A DNA stretch of 57,776 bases from Bacillota bacterium (GTDB lineage: Bacteria; Bacillota_I; Bacilli_A; Acholeplasmatales; Acholeplasmataceae). The notes below the pieces were generated by a model that was not told the origin of the DNA, did no database searches, and saw nothing but the letters and a program-made list of their open reading frames with translations. Below are positions 17,459 through 25,374 of the stretch, one piece after another. Positions within the stretch are counted from its first letter, which is position 1, and each line of letters begins with the position of its first letter. The DNA lies in the NCBI GenBank assembly GCA_027620815.1, contig JAQCDH010000001.1, positions 1 through 57,776 on the forward strand, read 5' to 3'. Made by a program: the position numbers and the translations under genes.

Positions 17459-18663
17459 GAAAAACCATCACAATAATCACGCTTCTTTTAAGTGTTTTCT
17501 TACTTCAATCGTGTCAAGGAGAAACACCAAACATTGTTATTTCTAAAGTGTTCGATGCAACATCGATGTCTAATAATGTTATTGAATTATATAATCCATC
17601 CAATGAACCAGTGGATTTAAACAAGGTTGAATTAAGAATTTATAATAATGGGTCGACAACAGACGGTGGGGATCACGCCATACAACTTGAAGGAAGTCTC
17701 GAACCAAATTCCTATTATGTAGTTTCAGGGAACAATCCAACGAATATAAATATTCAAAACAAGACAGATTATCAATATAACAATAACTTACCTTATAATG
17801 GTAATGACGTCATAGAACTTTTTTATAATAATCAAAAAGTAGATCAATTTGGGCTATTAGGATTTGATATTAATTTTGCAGTCGATCTTACAATGATAAG
17901 ACTTGGTGAAAAAGAAGACTATATCGCATCAACAGAATATAATCAATTTAATTTTATTGCATATATTCCTGATTTGTTTGAGAACTTAAAAAACGATAAT
18001 CATGACATTAAAACACTTGAACAACTCTATCAAGGGCCGCAATTAGAACAACGCTATTTAGATTTGCCATACGTTGACCCAAACAACAATGAATTAGGTT
18101 ATGGAGGTGCAGCAGAGGTTCAATTGAACGGAGTTGCTGATGGAGATACCGCATTTTTTACCTCAATGAATGGATATCCAGGAGGGTCGTTAAGATACTT
18201 TTACTTAAACACACCTGAAGTGAATGGAAGCAATGTATCAGCAGAACCATGGGGATATGTTGCTAGTAAATATAATAAAGAATATCTTTTAAGCGAATCT
18301 AATTCAAAGACCATACACATACAATCAATTCCTGGAAATAGTCTACAAGAGGGATATGGTAGAAATCTTGGACTTGTTTGGATCAACGGGGCCCTTTCAC
18401 AATTTTGGATTGTCGCAGAAGGATTATCAGAAGATGTTGGTTCACAATACCAAGCCTATGATTATTTGTTAACCTATAAAAATGTACCTTATTTAACATT
18501 TTTAAGATTTGCTCAACATAGAGCAGAACAGAATAGTTGGGCAACTAAAGGATTTCCAAATGATCCAGAAGGTGAAAAATCTCCTGACTGGAACTATGAC
18601 ACAAGAAGAAATACAACTGAAAATCCAGTTTGGACACCACACTTAAAACTTCCTTGGGAATAA
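17455..18663 (+). CDS. Lipoprotein with lamin-tail domain and staphylococcal nuclease-like domain
   Basis: The 402-residue protein has lipobox LQSC (Cys20), a lamin-tail domain (about 25-135, with VIELYNPSNEPVDL), and an SNase-like domain (about 220-345). Compared with staphylococcal nuclease, Asp231 matches D21, Arg247 R35, Glu255 E43 and Arg303 (in YGRNLG) R87, while the D40 calcium ligand is Asn252. So the general base and both arginines are present but one metal ligand is changed. It would act outside the cell, cutting DNA or RNA. It shares the lamin-tail domain with the 1209-residue lipoprotein upstream. Confidence 0.85.
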   Translation: MRKTITIITLLLSVFLLQSCQGETPNIVISKVFDATSMSNNVIELYNPSNEPVDLNKVELRIYNNGSTTDGGDHAIQLEGSLEPNSYYVVSGNNPTNINIQNKTDYQYNNNLPYNGNDVIELFYNNQKVDQFGLLGFDINFAVDLTMIRLGEKEDYIASTEYNQFNFIAYIPDLFENLKNDNHDIKTLEQLYQGPQLEQRYLDLPYVDPNNNELGYGGAAEVQLNGVADGDTAFFTSMNGYPGGSLRYFYLNTPEVNGSNVSAEPWGYVASKYNKEYLLSESNSKTIHIQSIPGNSLQEGYGRNLGLVWINGALSQFWIVAEGLSEDVGSQYQAYDYLLTYKNVPYLTFLRFAQHRAEQNSWATKGFPNDPEGEKSPDWNYDTRRNTTENPVWTPHLKLPWE

Positions 18664-18684
18664 AAGCGGGGCAACTCGCTTTTT
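18662..18684 (+). terminator. Terminator after the nuclease lipoprotein
   Basis: AAAAGCG and CGCTTTT flank an 8-nt loop and are followed by T residues. The stem is short but well placed right after the stop codon. Confidence 0.65.
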
Positions 18685-18706
18685 ATTATGAAATATGATA
18701 TTCTAT

Positions 18707-18712
18707 TATAAT
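18707..18712 (+). promoter_or_regulatory. Likely -10 box of the DHH gene pair
   Basis: TATAAT lies 18 bp before the ATG at 18730, which has an AGGAGC ribosome site. No convincing -35 is visible. Confidence 0.5.
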
Positions 18713-18729
18713 CTTCAAAAGGAGCAAAC

Positions 18730-19686
18730 ATGAAAGATGTCATCTTAAGCAAAATCAAAGCATATCACACGATTATCATCCATAGACACCTAAGGCCCGA
18801 TTTAGATGCTATTGGGAGTCAAATGGGATTGAAATTTCTTTTAGAAAGACAATTTCCAGATAAAAAGATATGTGTTGTAGGGGATTTAAATACAATGAGT
18901 TATCTTGCAAACATGGACGAAGTAACTGATGAAATGTATAAAGATGCACTTGTTATTATTACAGACGTTGCTGTATCACATATGATTAGTGATGATCGTT
19001 ATCTATTAGGAAAAGAAATTATCATTATCGATCACCATGAAAACGATACTGACGTAGAAAATGTTTCAATCCATTATAAAGATACGAGTTTTAACTCAGC
19101 ATGTGAGATGATAATAGACATTGCTAAGACATACGATTTTCATTTATCAAAAGATGCAGCGACGTATCTTTATGGAGGGATGGTCACAGATTCTGGAAGG
19201 TTTTTATACTTAAAAAATCCAGAAAGAACCTTTTTACTCGCAAGCTATGTATCTCGTTTTGAACCTAATATCCAAGATTTATATAATTATTTGTATACCG
19301 AAACACTTTCAAGAAAAGTATTGAAAAATCAATTTTCATCATTTGAACTTACTAAAGAAAATGTTGCTTATAGAATTAACTCCAAAGCCTTAATTGAATC
19401 AACTGGTGAAGACTTTCAATCCATTAGTCGTGGTATGGTCAATCAAATGTCAGGCATTAAAGAAGTGCTGATATGGGGAAGCTTCTCTGAAGATCAGAAT
19501 GGTTCTTATGTCGCCGAACTTCGTTCAAGAGATATCCCGATTGTAGATGTTGCTAAAAAATATGGTGGCGGTGGGCATTTAAATGCTTGTGGTGCAACAT
19601 TAGAAAATATTGAAAAAGTGTATCAACTCATAGAAGACTTAAATGAAAAGGTGAAACAACATGACAAACATTCTACAAGAAATTAA
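18730..19686 (+). CDS. DHH/DHHA1 phosphoesterase, NrnA-like (first of tandem pair)
   Basis: NrnA-type enzymes degrade 2-5 nt RNA (or pGpA-type dinucleotides) and dephosphorylate pAp. The 318-residue protein has the DHH motifs in order: HLRPDLDAIGS, VIITDVAV, IIDHHEND, and TDSGRF, then the DHHA1 signature GGGGHLNACGAT at the C-terminus. Length fits NrnA, and it lacks the additional domains of RecJ. It overlaps the second paralogue by 26 bp. The exact substrate (nanoRNA, pAp, c-di-AMP product pApA) cannot be decided from sequence. Confidence 0.88.
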   Translation: MKDVILSKIKAYHTIIIHRHLRPDLDAIGSQMGLKFLLERQFPDKKICVVGDLNTMSYLANMDEVTDEMYKDALVIITDVAVSHMISDDRYLLGKEIIIIDHHENDTDVENVSIHYKDTSFNSACEMIIDIAKTYDFHLSKDAATYLYGGMVTDSGRFLYLKNPERTFLLASYVSRFEPNIQDLYNYLYTETLSRKVLKNQFSSFELTKENVAYRINSKALIESTGEDFQSISRGMVNQMSGIKEVLIWGSFSEDQNGSYVAELRSRDIPIVDVAKKYGGGGHLNACGATLENIEKVYQLIEDLNEKVKQHDKHSTRN

Positions 19687-20593
19687 ACGATTTGATACGA
19701 TTATTATTCATGGACATAAAAGACCAGATGGGGATTGCTACGGAGGACAATACGGACTCAAAGGCATTTTAAAAGCAGCCTTTCCTCAAAAGAACATTTA
19801 TGTTGTAGGAGAAGAAAGTGATTACGTCAAGTACGTAGGAACGCCAGATGTGATTACTGATGATGTATATAAAGATGCATTATCAATTGTTGTTGATACA
19901 GCGACCAAAGATCGCATAAGCGACATGAGATATACACTAGGAAAAAAAGTGATTAAAATTGACCATCATATTGATGTTGACGCTTATGGTGATATGAATT
20001 GGGTAGATACGAGTTACCCTGCAGTTTCTGAAATGATTACTGACTTTGCATTTCAGCACAAGTTAGAAATTCCATTAGAATCTGCAATCGCTTTATATAC
20101 AGGGTTAATTACAGATACGGGTAGATTTCGTTATCGTGGCGTTTCAAAAAGAACACATACACTTGCTGGATTATTAATCGAAGCAGGAGTTGATGTTGAA
20201 CTTATTGATTCAAAACTCAGCAAAGAAACACTAAAAATGTATGCCCTAAAAGGATATGTTTATTCTAATTTTACAACTGTTGAAGGTGGATTTATATACT
20301 TAAAGATGCCAAGAGCAGTTATTGAAGAATACGGTGTCACAGATGAAGAAGCTGCTTCTGTTGTCAATTTAATAGGAGGATTAGATGGGTATCCTGTTTG
20401 GGCACTTATGATTGAATATGAGAATGAAATCCGTATAAGACTAAGATCTTCTGGACCAATGATTAATACACTTGCTGAAAAGTATGAAGGTGGTGGCCAT
20501 GCAAAAGCATCAGGAGCAAGATTACCTTCTTGGGAACATGTTGATCAATTTAGTAAAGATGTCATTCAACACATAAAAGACTCAAAGGAGTAA
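19661..20593 (+). CDS. nrnA: DHH/DHHA1 phosphoesterase, NrnA-like (second of tandem pair)
   Basis: A 310-residue paralogue of the preceding gene with HKRPDGDCYGG, SIVVDTAT, KIDHHID, TDTGRFR and the DHHA1 motif GGGHAKASGAR. All metal and substrate-binding positions of NrnA look intact. It starts inside the end of the first gene, so the pair is translationally coupled. Mollicutes commonly have two NrnA/MgpA-type copies, though usually not adjacent. Which copy is the true nanoRNase is not clear; the symbol is given to the family. Confidence 0.87.
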   Translation: MTNILQEIKRFDTIIIHGHKRPDGDCYGGQYGLKGILKAAFPQKNIYVVGEESDYVKYVGTPDVITDDVYKDALSIVVDTATKDRISDMRYTLGKKVIKIDHHIDVDAYGDMNWVDTSYPAVSEMITDFAFQHKLEIPLESAIALYTGLITDTGRFRYRGVSKRTHTLAGLLIEAGVDVELIDSKLSKETLKMYALKGYVYSNFTTVEGGFIYLKMPRAVIEEYGVTDEEAASVVNLIGGLDGYPVWALMIEYENEIRIRLRSSGPMINTLAEKYEGGGHAKASGARLPSWEHVDQFSKDVIQHIKDSKE

Positions 20594-20596
20594 ATC

Positions 20597-21106
20597 ATGG
20601 AGTATATTTTAGATAGTAATATTACACTAGAACAACTGTTTTATATTATTTTATTACCACTATTTTTAACATCAATCATTGCTTATTTTATCGGATTTGA
20701 AAGACAGAAGATTGGAAAAGCAGCAGGTATTTCTTCTCATATGCTTGTCGCGTTCGCAAGTGCTGCAATTGCAATCATGCAACGCCTACTTTATGAATAT
20801 GAAATCAATCAACTTGGGATACAAGAAGTACAAACACAACGTATTATTGCACAAGTACTCACGGGTATAGGGTTTATTGGTGCAGGTGTCATTTTAAAAG
20901 AAAAAGGCTCAATTAGAGGAATTACCACAGCAACAACGATTTGGTCATCTGCCATCATAGGACTTATATTAGGGAGTGGGTTTCTTGTTTTAGGTGTCAT
21001 TGTTGGAGTGTTGATATTTTTATTTATTTTTCTAAGAGACTTAGCAAGAGGATTTAACCCATTTAGAAAAGATCATAAAAATGAGGAGCTTGAAGACCAT
21101 CTATGA
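20597..21106 (+). CDS. MgtC/SapB family membrane protein
   Basis: The 169-residue protein has four to five hydrophobic segments and the MgtC-family blocks GFERQKIGKAAGISSHMLV and TGIGFIGAGVILKEK followed by IRGITTATTIWSSA. In other bacteria MgtC-like proteins modulate ATP synthase or magnesium homeostasis; the role here is unknown. It starts 4 bp after the NrnA-like gene and its stop overlaps mnmE (ATGATG). Confidence 0.9.
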   Translation: MEYILDSNITLEQLFYIILLPLFLTSIIAYFIGFERQKIGKAAGISSHMLVAFASAAIAIMQRLLYEYEINQLGIQEVQTQRIIAQVLTGIGFIGAGVILKEKGSIRGITTATTIWSSAIIGLILGSGFLVLGVIVGVLIFLFIFLRDLARGFNPFRKDHKNEELEDHL

Positions 21107-22446
21107 TGTCATCTACGATTGCAGCAATTGCTACCCCTTATGGAAAAGGTGCAATTTCAATCATTAGAATAAGTGGTAATGATGCCATTATCCTTTCATC
21201 TAATCTATTTAAAAAAATGAATCTCACTAGTCTTAAACCAAATCAAATGATACATACACAACTTCTTGAAAATGACATGGTTATAGACGATGTAATGATT
21301 ACAATTTACAAAGCACCTAAATCATATACTGGTGAAGATATGGTTGAAATCTTTTGTCATGGTGGTATTCAAGTTACTCAAAATGTGTTATATGCTGTGT
21401 TAAGACAGAATATAGAACTTGCTAAACCTGGTGAATTTACAGAACGTGCGTATTTGAATCAAAAACTTGATTTAATACAAGCAGAATCAGTGATGGATCT
21501 TATTAACGCTGAAAATGACTTACAAATTAAACTGGCTCAAGCCGGTCTTCAATCTTTTATCTCAAAGAAAATTCACACATTTAGAGAAAAAATCATGTCT
21601 TGGATTACGCATATTGAAGTAAATATTGATTATCCAGAATATGAATCTGAAAATGAAATCACTCAAGCGTTTTTAATGCCACAACTCATCGAATTTATTC
21701 ATGAAATTGATGTGTCTTTAAAAGAATCTAACAAAAACAAGTGGATAGTTAATGGTTTAAAAACAGCCATTATTGGAAAACCAAATGTTGGTAAAAGTAG
21801 TTTATTAAACGCGCTTATTAAAGAAGAAAAAGCAATTGTTACAAACATTCCAGGAACAACCCGAGATGTGATAGAAGGTTATATTAACATCAACGGTATT
21901 AAACTCCACTTACTTGATACAGCGGGCTTACGCCACAGTGAAGATACAATTGAACGCATCGGTATCGAAAAATCAAAACAAGTGATCGAAAAGGCTGAAC
22001 TGATTATTTTTGTTGTTGATCAATCTCAACCCATTGATGAAGAAGAAAAAGCACTTTTAGCGTCCATTTCACACAAGCCGCATCTTGTTGTTGGAAATAA
22101 AAACGACATTAGTGATAATCGATCAGGCATTGACCTCATTTCGTTATCGGCTAAATCCTCAATAAATATTCATCTTTTAGAGGATGCAATCAAAAAGCTA
22201 TTTGAGTTAGGCGACTTAGATTCTAGGAACATAGAATTTCTTTCTAACGAAAGACAAATCAAGCTATTAGAAAAATGTCATCAACATTTAAATCAAGCGG
22301 TGACATCAACAAAAAACAACTTACCAATCGATATGATTCAACTAGATTTAAGAGACGCTTGGGAAGCATTATCAGATATTACGGGTCAAAGGTATCACGA
22401 ATCACTTGTTGATGACATGTTTAGACGCTTTTGTCTCGGTAAATAA
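21103..22446 (+). CDS. mnmE: tRNA modification GTPase MnmE
   Basis: MnmE with MnmG makes the cmnm5U34 modification of tRNA. The 447-residue protein has the N-terminal formyl-THF-binding domain, a helical domain interrupted by the G domain (G1 GKPNVGKSS near residues 225-233, G2 TTRD, G3 DTAGLR, G4 NKND) and the conserved C-terminal RFCLGK with the reactive cysteine. Either of two adjacent ATGs (21103 or 21106) may be used. In many Firmicutes mnmE follows jag near the origin; here about 17 kb separates them. Confidence 0.96.
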   Translation: MMSSTIAAIATPYGKGAISIIRISGNDAIILSSNLFKKMNLTSLKPNQMIHTQLLENDMVIDDVMITIYKAPKSYTGEDMVEIFCHGGIQVTQNVLYAVLRQNIELAKPGEFTERAYLNQKLDLIQAESVMDLINAENDLQIKLAQAGLQSFISKKIHTFREKIMSWITHIEVNIDYPEYESENEITQAFLMPQLIEFIHEIDVSLKESNKNKWIVNGLKTAIIGKPNVGKSSLLNALIKEEKAIVTNIPGTTRDVIEGYININGIKLHLLDTAGLRHSEDTIERIGIEKSKQVIEKAELIIFVVDQSQPIDEEEKALLASISHKPHLVVGNKNDISDNRSGIDLISLSAKSSINIHLLEDAIKKLFELGDLDSRNIEFLSNERQIKLLEKCHQHLNQAVTSTKNNLPIDMIQLDLRDAWEALSDITGQRYHESLVDDMFRRFCLGK

Positions 22447-22457
22447 ACACCATTTCA

Positions 22458-22466
22458 TGATATAAT
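22458..22466 (+). promoter_or_regulatory. Extended -10 promoter of dnaX
   Basis: TGATATAAT just after the mnmE stop, 18 bp before the dnaX ATG, with AGGAGA between them. Confidence 0.65.
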
Positions 22467-22483
22467 AACGTTAGGAGATATAC

Positions 22484-24160
22484 ATGGCATATGTCGCATT
22501 ATATCGTGCATATCGACCAAAAACATTTCAAGATGTGATTGGTCAAGAAGCTGTGATTCAAACGCTTCAAAATGCACTCAAATTTAATCAAACATCACAC
22601 GCCTACTTATTTAGTGGACCAAGAGGAACTGGAAAAACATCGATTGCTAAAATATTTGCTAAAGCAATTAATTGTTTTCAAGAAGATCAAGAAGTATATG
22701 ATCACTGCGAGGTGTATCACACATTAAAAGCTTCTGATATGACAGATATTATTGAACTTGATGCTGCCTCAAATAATGGTGTTGATGAAATTCGTGACAT
22801 AAGAGATAAAGTTAAATTTATGCCTAGTATCGGTAAATATAAAGTTTATATTATCGACGAGGTTCATATGTTAACTACGGGTGCATTTAACGCATTACTA
22901 AAAACATTAGAAGAACCACCACAACATGTGATTTTTATTCTTGCAACTACAGAAATTCATAAAATACCGCAAACGATTTTATCCCGTTGTCAACGTTTTG
23001 ATTTCACACTCGTTTCTACAGATAAAATCATTAAAAAAATTGATGAAATTGCCTCTAAAGAAGTTATTAAAATCACTAAAGAAGCTACAAAAGCAATTGC
23101 TATTTTAGGTGGTGGCTCAGTAAGAGATTCCATTTCTTTACTTGATCAAGTTCGTGCTTATGCAGCAGCTGAAATTACTGAAGAAATCGTTTATCAAGTG
23201 ACCGGTGCAGTATCCAGTAAGGATTTACAAGAACTTCTTCAAGCAATCGTTAATAAAGAGGCTGCAGAAGCTTTAAACATTATCAAAAAACAAATGTATC
23301 AAGGAAAAGAAGTTGGTCGAATTCTTGCCGATTTAACAGAAGCCCTTTCTCAAATACTAAAAGAAAAAGCAACCAAGCAAAAAGGATTTTACGAATCAAT
23401 TTCATCCTACATTCCATTTGAAAAACTATATCATTATTTAGATGTGATTAATGCATTAAGTTATGATATTAAATATACAACTCAAAAAGAGACCTATTTA
23501 GAGCTTGCTGTTGTAAAAATGATTGAACACCAAGTAATTACAAATATTGATGTTTCATTTGAAATTCAAACATTGCGTCTAGAAATTCAAAAATTAAAAG
23601 AACATAAGCAATCGCAAGTGATGACACAACCTGAAGCTCCAATTAAAGAAGAAAAAAGAAGTGAGCCACAAGTAGGAAGAGAACCGCTTGTTACAATAGT
23701 TGATGTCGAAAGAATTTTACATCAAAGTGACAAACAAAAGAAAGAAAGTCTATTAGCAGCATGGCATAAATTAGAACAATTTGATGAACCCGGAAAAGAG
23801 TTATCAGCCCACCTGTTGTTTGAAGGTGAACTAGAAGCCGTATCAGAAAAAGAAATGCTTCTTGTTTATGATGATGTTGCAACAGCGACTCAAATGTATG
23901 ATCAAGATATTAAAAATGACGTTTTAGAAATATTAAATTCAAAATCCAAAGTCATTGAAAACTACGCTGTCATTTTAAAATCAGACTGGCTTGCAATTAA
24001 GGCGGAATATGTCACATTGTGGAAACAAGGGCATACAGAACCTAAATTAACCAATCGTGATTTACAATTATATAAGAAAAGTAATCGTATTAAAACCGAT
24101 GAAGCTTATGATATCGCAAAAGAATACTTCGGTGAAAAAGCAACAAAGAAAGGAAACTGA
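22484..24160 (+). CDS. dnaX: DNA polymerase III subunit gamma/tau
   Basis: DnaX is the motor and organiser of the clamp loader. The 558-residue protein has YRPKTFQDVIGQ, Walker A SGPRGTGKTS, Walker B YIIDEVHML, the SRC motif (LSRCQRFDF), domain III, and a charged C-terminal tau-like region. The zinc module normally has four cysteines; here only NC and DHC remain, and the two other positions are tyrosine. A six-A run at 23652-23657 would, on a -1 slip, lead to a TGA at 23662-23664 and a product of about 393 residues, but a canonical slippery heptamer is absent. Followed by ebfC and recR, the usual dnaX operon. Confidence 0.95.
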   Translation: MAYVALYRAYRPKTFQDVIGQEAVIQTLQNALKFNQTSHAYLFSGPRGTGKTSIAKIFAKAINCFQEDQEVYDHCEVYHTLKASDMTDIIELDAASNNGVDEIRDIRDKVKFMPSIGKYKVYIIDEVHMLTTGAFNALLKTLEEPPQHVIFILATTEIHKIPQTILSRCQRFDFTLVSTDKIIKKIDEIASKEVIKITKEATKAIAILGGGSVRDSISLLDQVRAYAAAEITEEIVYQVTGAVSSKDLQELLQAIVNKEAAEALNIIKKQMYQGKEVGRILADLTEALSQILKEKATKQKGFYESISSYIPFEKLYHYLDVINALSYDIKYTTQKETYLELAVVKMIEHQVITNIDVSFEIQTLRLEIQKLKEHKQSQVMTQPEAPIKEEKRSEPQVGREPLVTIVDVERILHQSDKQKKESLLAAWHKLEQFDEPGKELSAHLLFEGELEAVSEKEMLLVYDDVATATQMYDQDIKNDVLEILNSKSKVIENYAVILKSDWLAIKAEYVTLWKQGHTEPKLTNRDLQLYKKSNRIKTDEAYDIAKEYFGEKATKKGN

Positions 24161-24161
24161 T

Positions 24162-24452
24162 ATGAATCCAAATATGTTAAACAAGCTCAAAAAAATGCAA
24201 AAACAAATGCTTGAAGCACAAGAACAACTTGAGTCCAAAGAGTTTTACGGAAAAGCAAGCGGAGTAACAGTGATTGTTCTAGGAACAAAACAACTCATCG
24301 ATGTTCAAATCGATCCAGAACTATTAGCAGAAGTTGAACTACTTCAAGATGCCATTGTGATGGCAACCAATGATGCACTTAAGCAAATAGAAAAAGAAAC
24401 AGATGAAACCATGGGCCGATTTGCTGGTGGCATGGGTGGATTTGGATTCTAA
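24162..24452 (+). CDS. ebfC: YbaB/EbfC family nucleoid-associated protein
   Basis: The 96-residue protein starts MNPNMLNKLKKMQKQMLEAQ, has the central VTVIVLGTKQLIDVQIDPELL strand-rich part and a glycine/methionine-rich C-terminus, all standard for the YbaB/EbfC DNA-binding dimer. The ATG at 24162 is one base past the dnaX stop and has AAAGGAAA before it. Its stop shares one base with the recR start. The dnaX-ebfC-recR order is conserved widely. Confidence 0.93.
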   Translation: MNPNMLNKLKKMQKQMLEAQEQLESKEFYGKASGVTVIVLGTKQLIDVQIDPELLAEVELLQDAIVMATNDALKQIEKETDETMGRFAGGMGGFGF

Positions 24453-25036
24453 TGTATCCAAAAAGTCTAGAAAAACTCATAGAGGATTTTCAAAAGTTAC
24501 CAGGAATTGGTGAAAAAACAGCTGAAAGACTTGCACTTCACCTGATTACCACTCAATCTAAAGAAGATATTTTATTATTTTCAAAAAATTTAGAAGCAGT
24601 CACGACATCCATTCATGAATGTCCAACATGTCATATGATTACTGATCAACCCTTGTGTGATATTTGTAGTGATTCAGACAGAGAAAACATTGTGATGGTT
24701 GTAGCAGAAGCGAAAGATGTGATTTCACTCGAAAAAATGCAAACGTATAAAGGTTATTATCATGTTTTAGGAAATTTAATTGATTTTTCAAGAGGAATTT
24801 CAAATGAAGATCTTAATATTGATACGCTTCAAGCACGGTTATCTCATTTTAATGAAATGATCATTGCAACCAACAGTACGGTAGAAGGTGAACTTACAGC
24901 CCGTTACTTACATTCTTTATTTAAAGATAGCATCACTGTTACAAGACTCGCTTACGGATTACCAATGGGAACAGATTTTAAATATGCAGACAGTCAAACA
25001 CTGGCTAAAGCAGTTGAAAATAGAAAAGGATTTTAA
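24452..25036 (+). CDS. recR: Recombination mediator RecR
   Basis: RecR works with RecO/RecF to load RecA at gaps. The 194-residue protein has the helix-hairpin-helix segment LPGIGEKTAERLA (16-28), a C4 zinc finger with Cys57, Cys60, Cys69 and Cys72, a Toprim domain starting VVAEAKDV and the C-terminal LAYGLPMGTDFKYAD Walker-like motif. Length and order are normal. Confidence 0.96.
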   Translation: MYPKSLEKLIEDFQKLPGIGEKTAERLALHLITTQSKEDILLFSKNLEAVTTSIHECPTCHMITDQPLCDICSDSDRENIVMVVAEAKDVISLEKMQTYKGYYHVLGNLIDFSRGISNEDLNIDTLQARLSHFNEMIIATNSTVEGELTARYLHSLFKDSITVTRLAYGLPMGTDFKYADSQTLAKAVENRKGF

Positions 25037-25051
25037 GAAAAGGGGGTTTAT

Positions 25052-25318
25052 ATGGAATCAAGTGGCATCTTAAATGTTATTAATAATATTTTTGGAGATA
25101 TTAACGGATTTCTTCAAAACCTCATTCAATTTGATGACCTCATCCTTGGATTTTATGATCAATTCATTGCACCACTTCCTGAACTTGTTAAAATTCCGGG
25201 AAGTGTCTTACTTGCTGTGATTCTTGTTTTAGGAACAATTCAATTTGTTAAGAAAATGCTTAAATTATTTATTGTTGTTGCGGTGATTCTTGTCATCGTC
25301 TTAGCAATGTCATCATAA
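25052..25318 (+). CDS. Small membrane protein of unknown function
   Basis: This 88-residue protein has an amphipathic N-terminal half and two closely spaced hydrophobic stretches at about 50-66 and 71-87, separated by a KKMLK linker, ending MSS. I do not recognise the family. It lies 15 bp after recR with a strong AAAGGGGG ribosome site and is read through from the dnaX-recR operon. The strong ribosome site and clean spacing support it as a real gene. Confidence 0.75.
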   Translation: MESSGILNVINNIFGDINGFLQNLIQFDDLILGFYDQFIAPLPELVKIPGSVLLAVILVLGTIQFVKKMLKLFIVVAVILVIVLAMSS

Positions 25319-25322
25319 ATGC

Positions 25323-25351
25323 TTGCAAATGTATGTGGTTTACGTTACAAT
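25323..25351 (+). promoter_or_regulatory. rpoE promoter
   Basis: TTGCAA (25323-25328), 17 bp, TACAAT (25346-25351), followed by TTAGGAGGCG before the ATG at 25375. Confidence 0.75.
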
Positions 25352-25374
25352 AGTTACGTTTTTAGGAGGCGTCA

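Noticed and set aside
18730..20593. RecJ exonuclease for the DHH pair
   Set aside because: Both proteins are about 310 residues with NrnA spacing and lack RecJ's larger core and OB domain.
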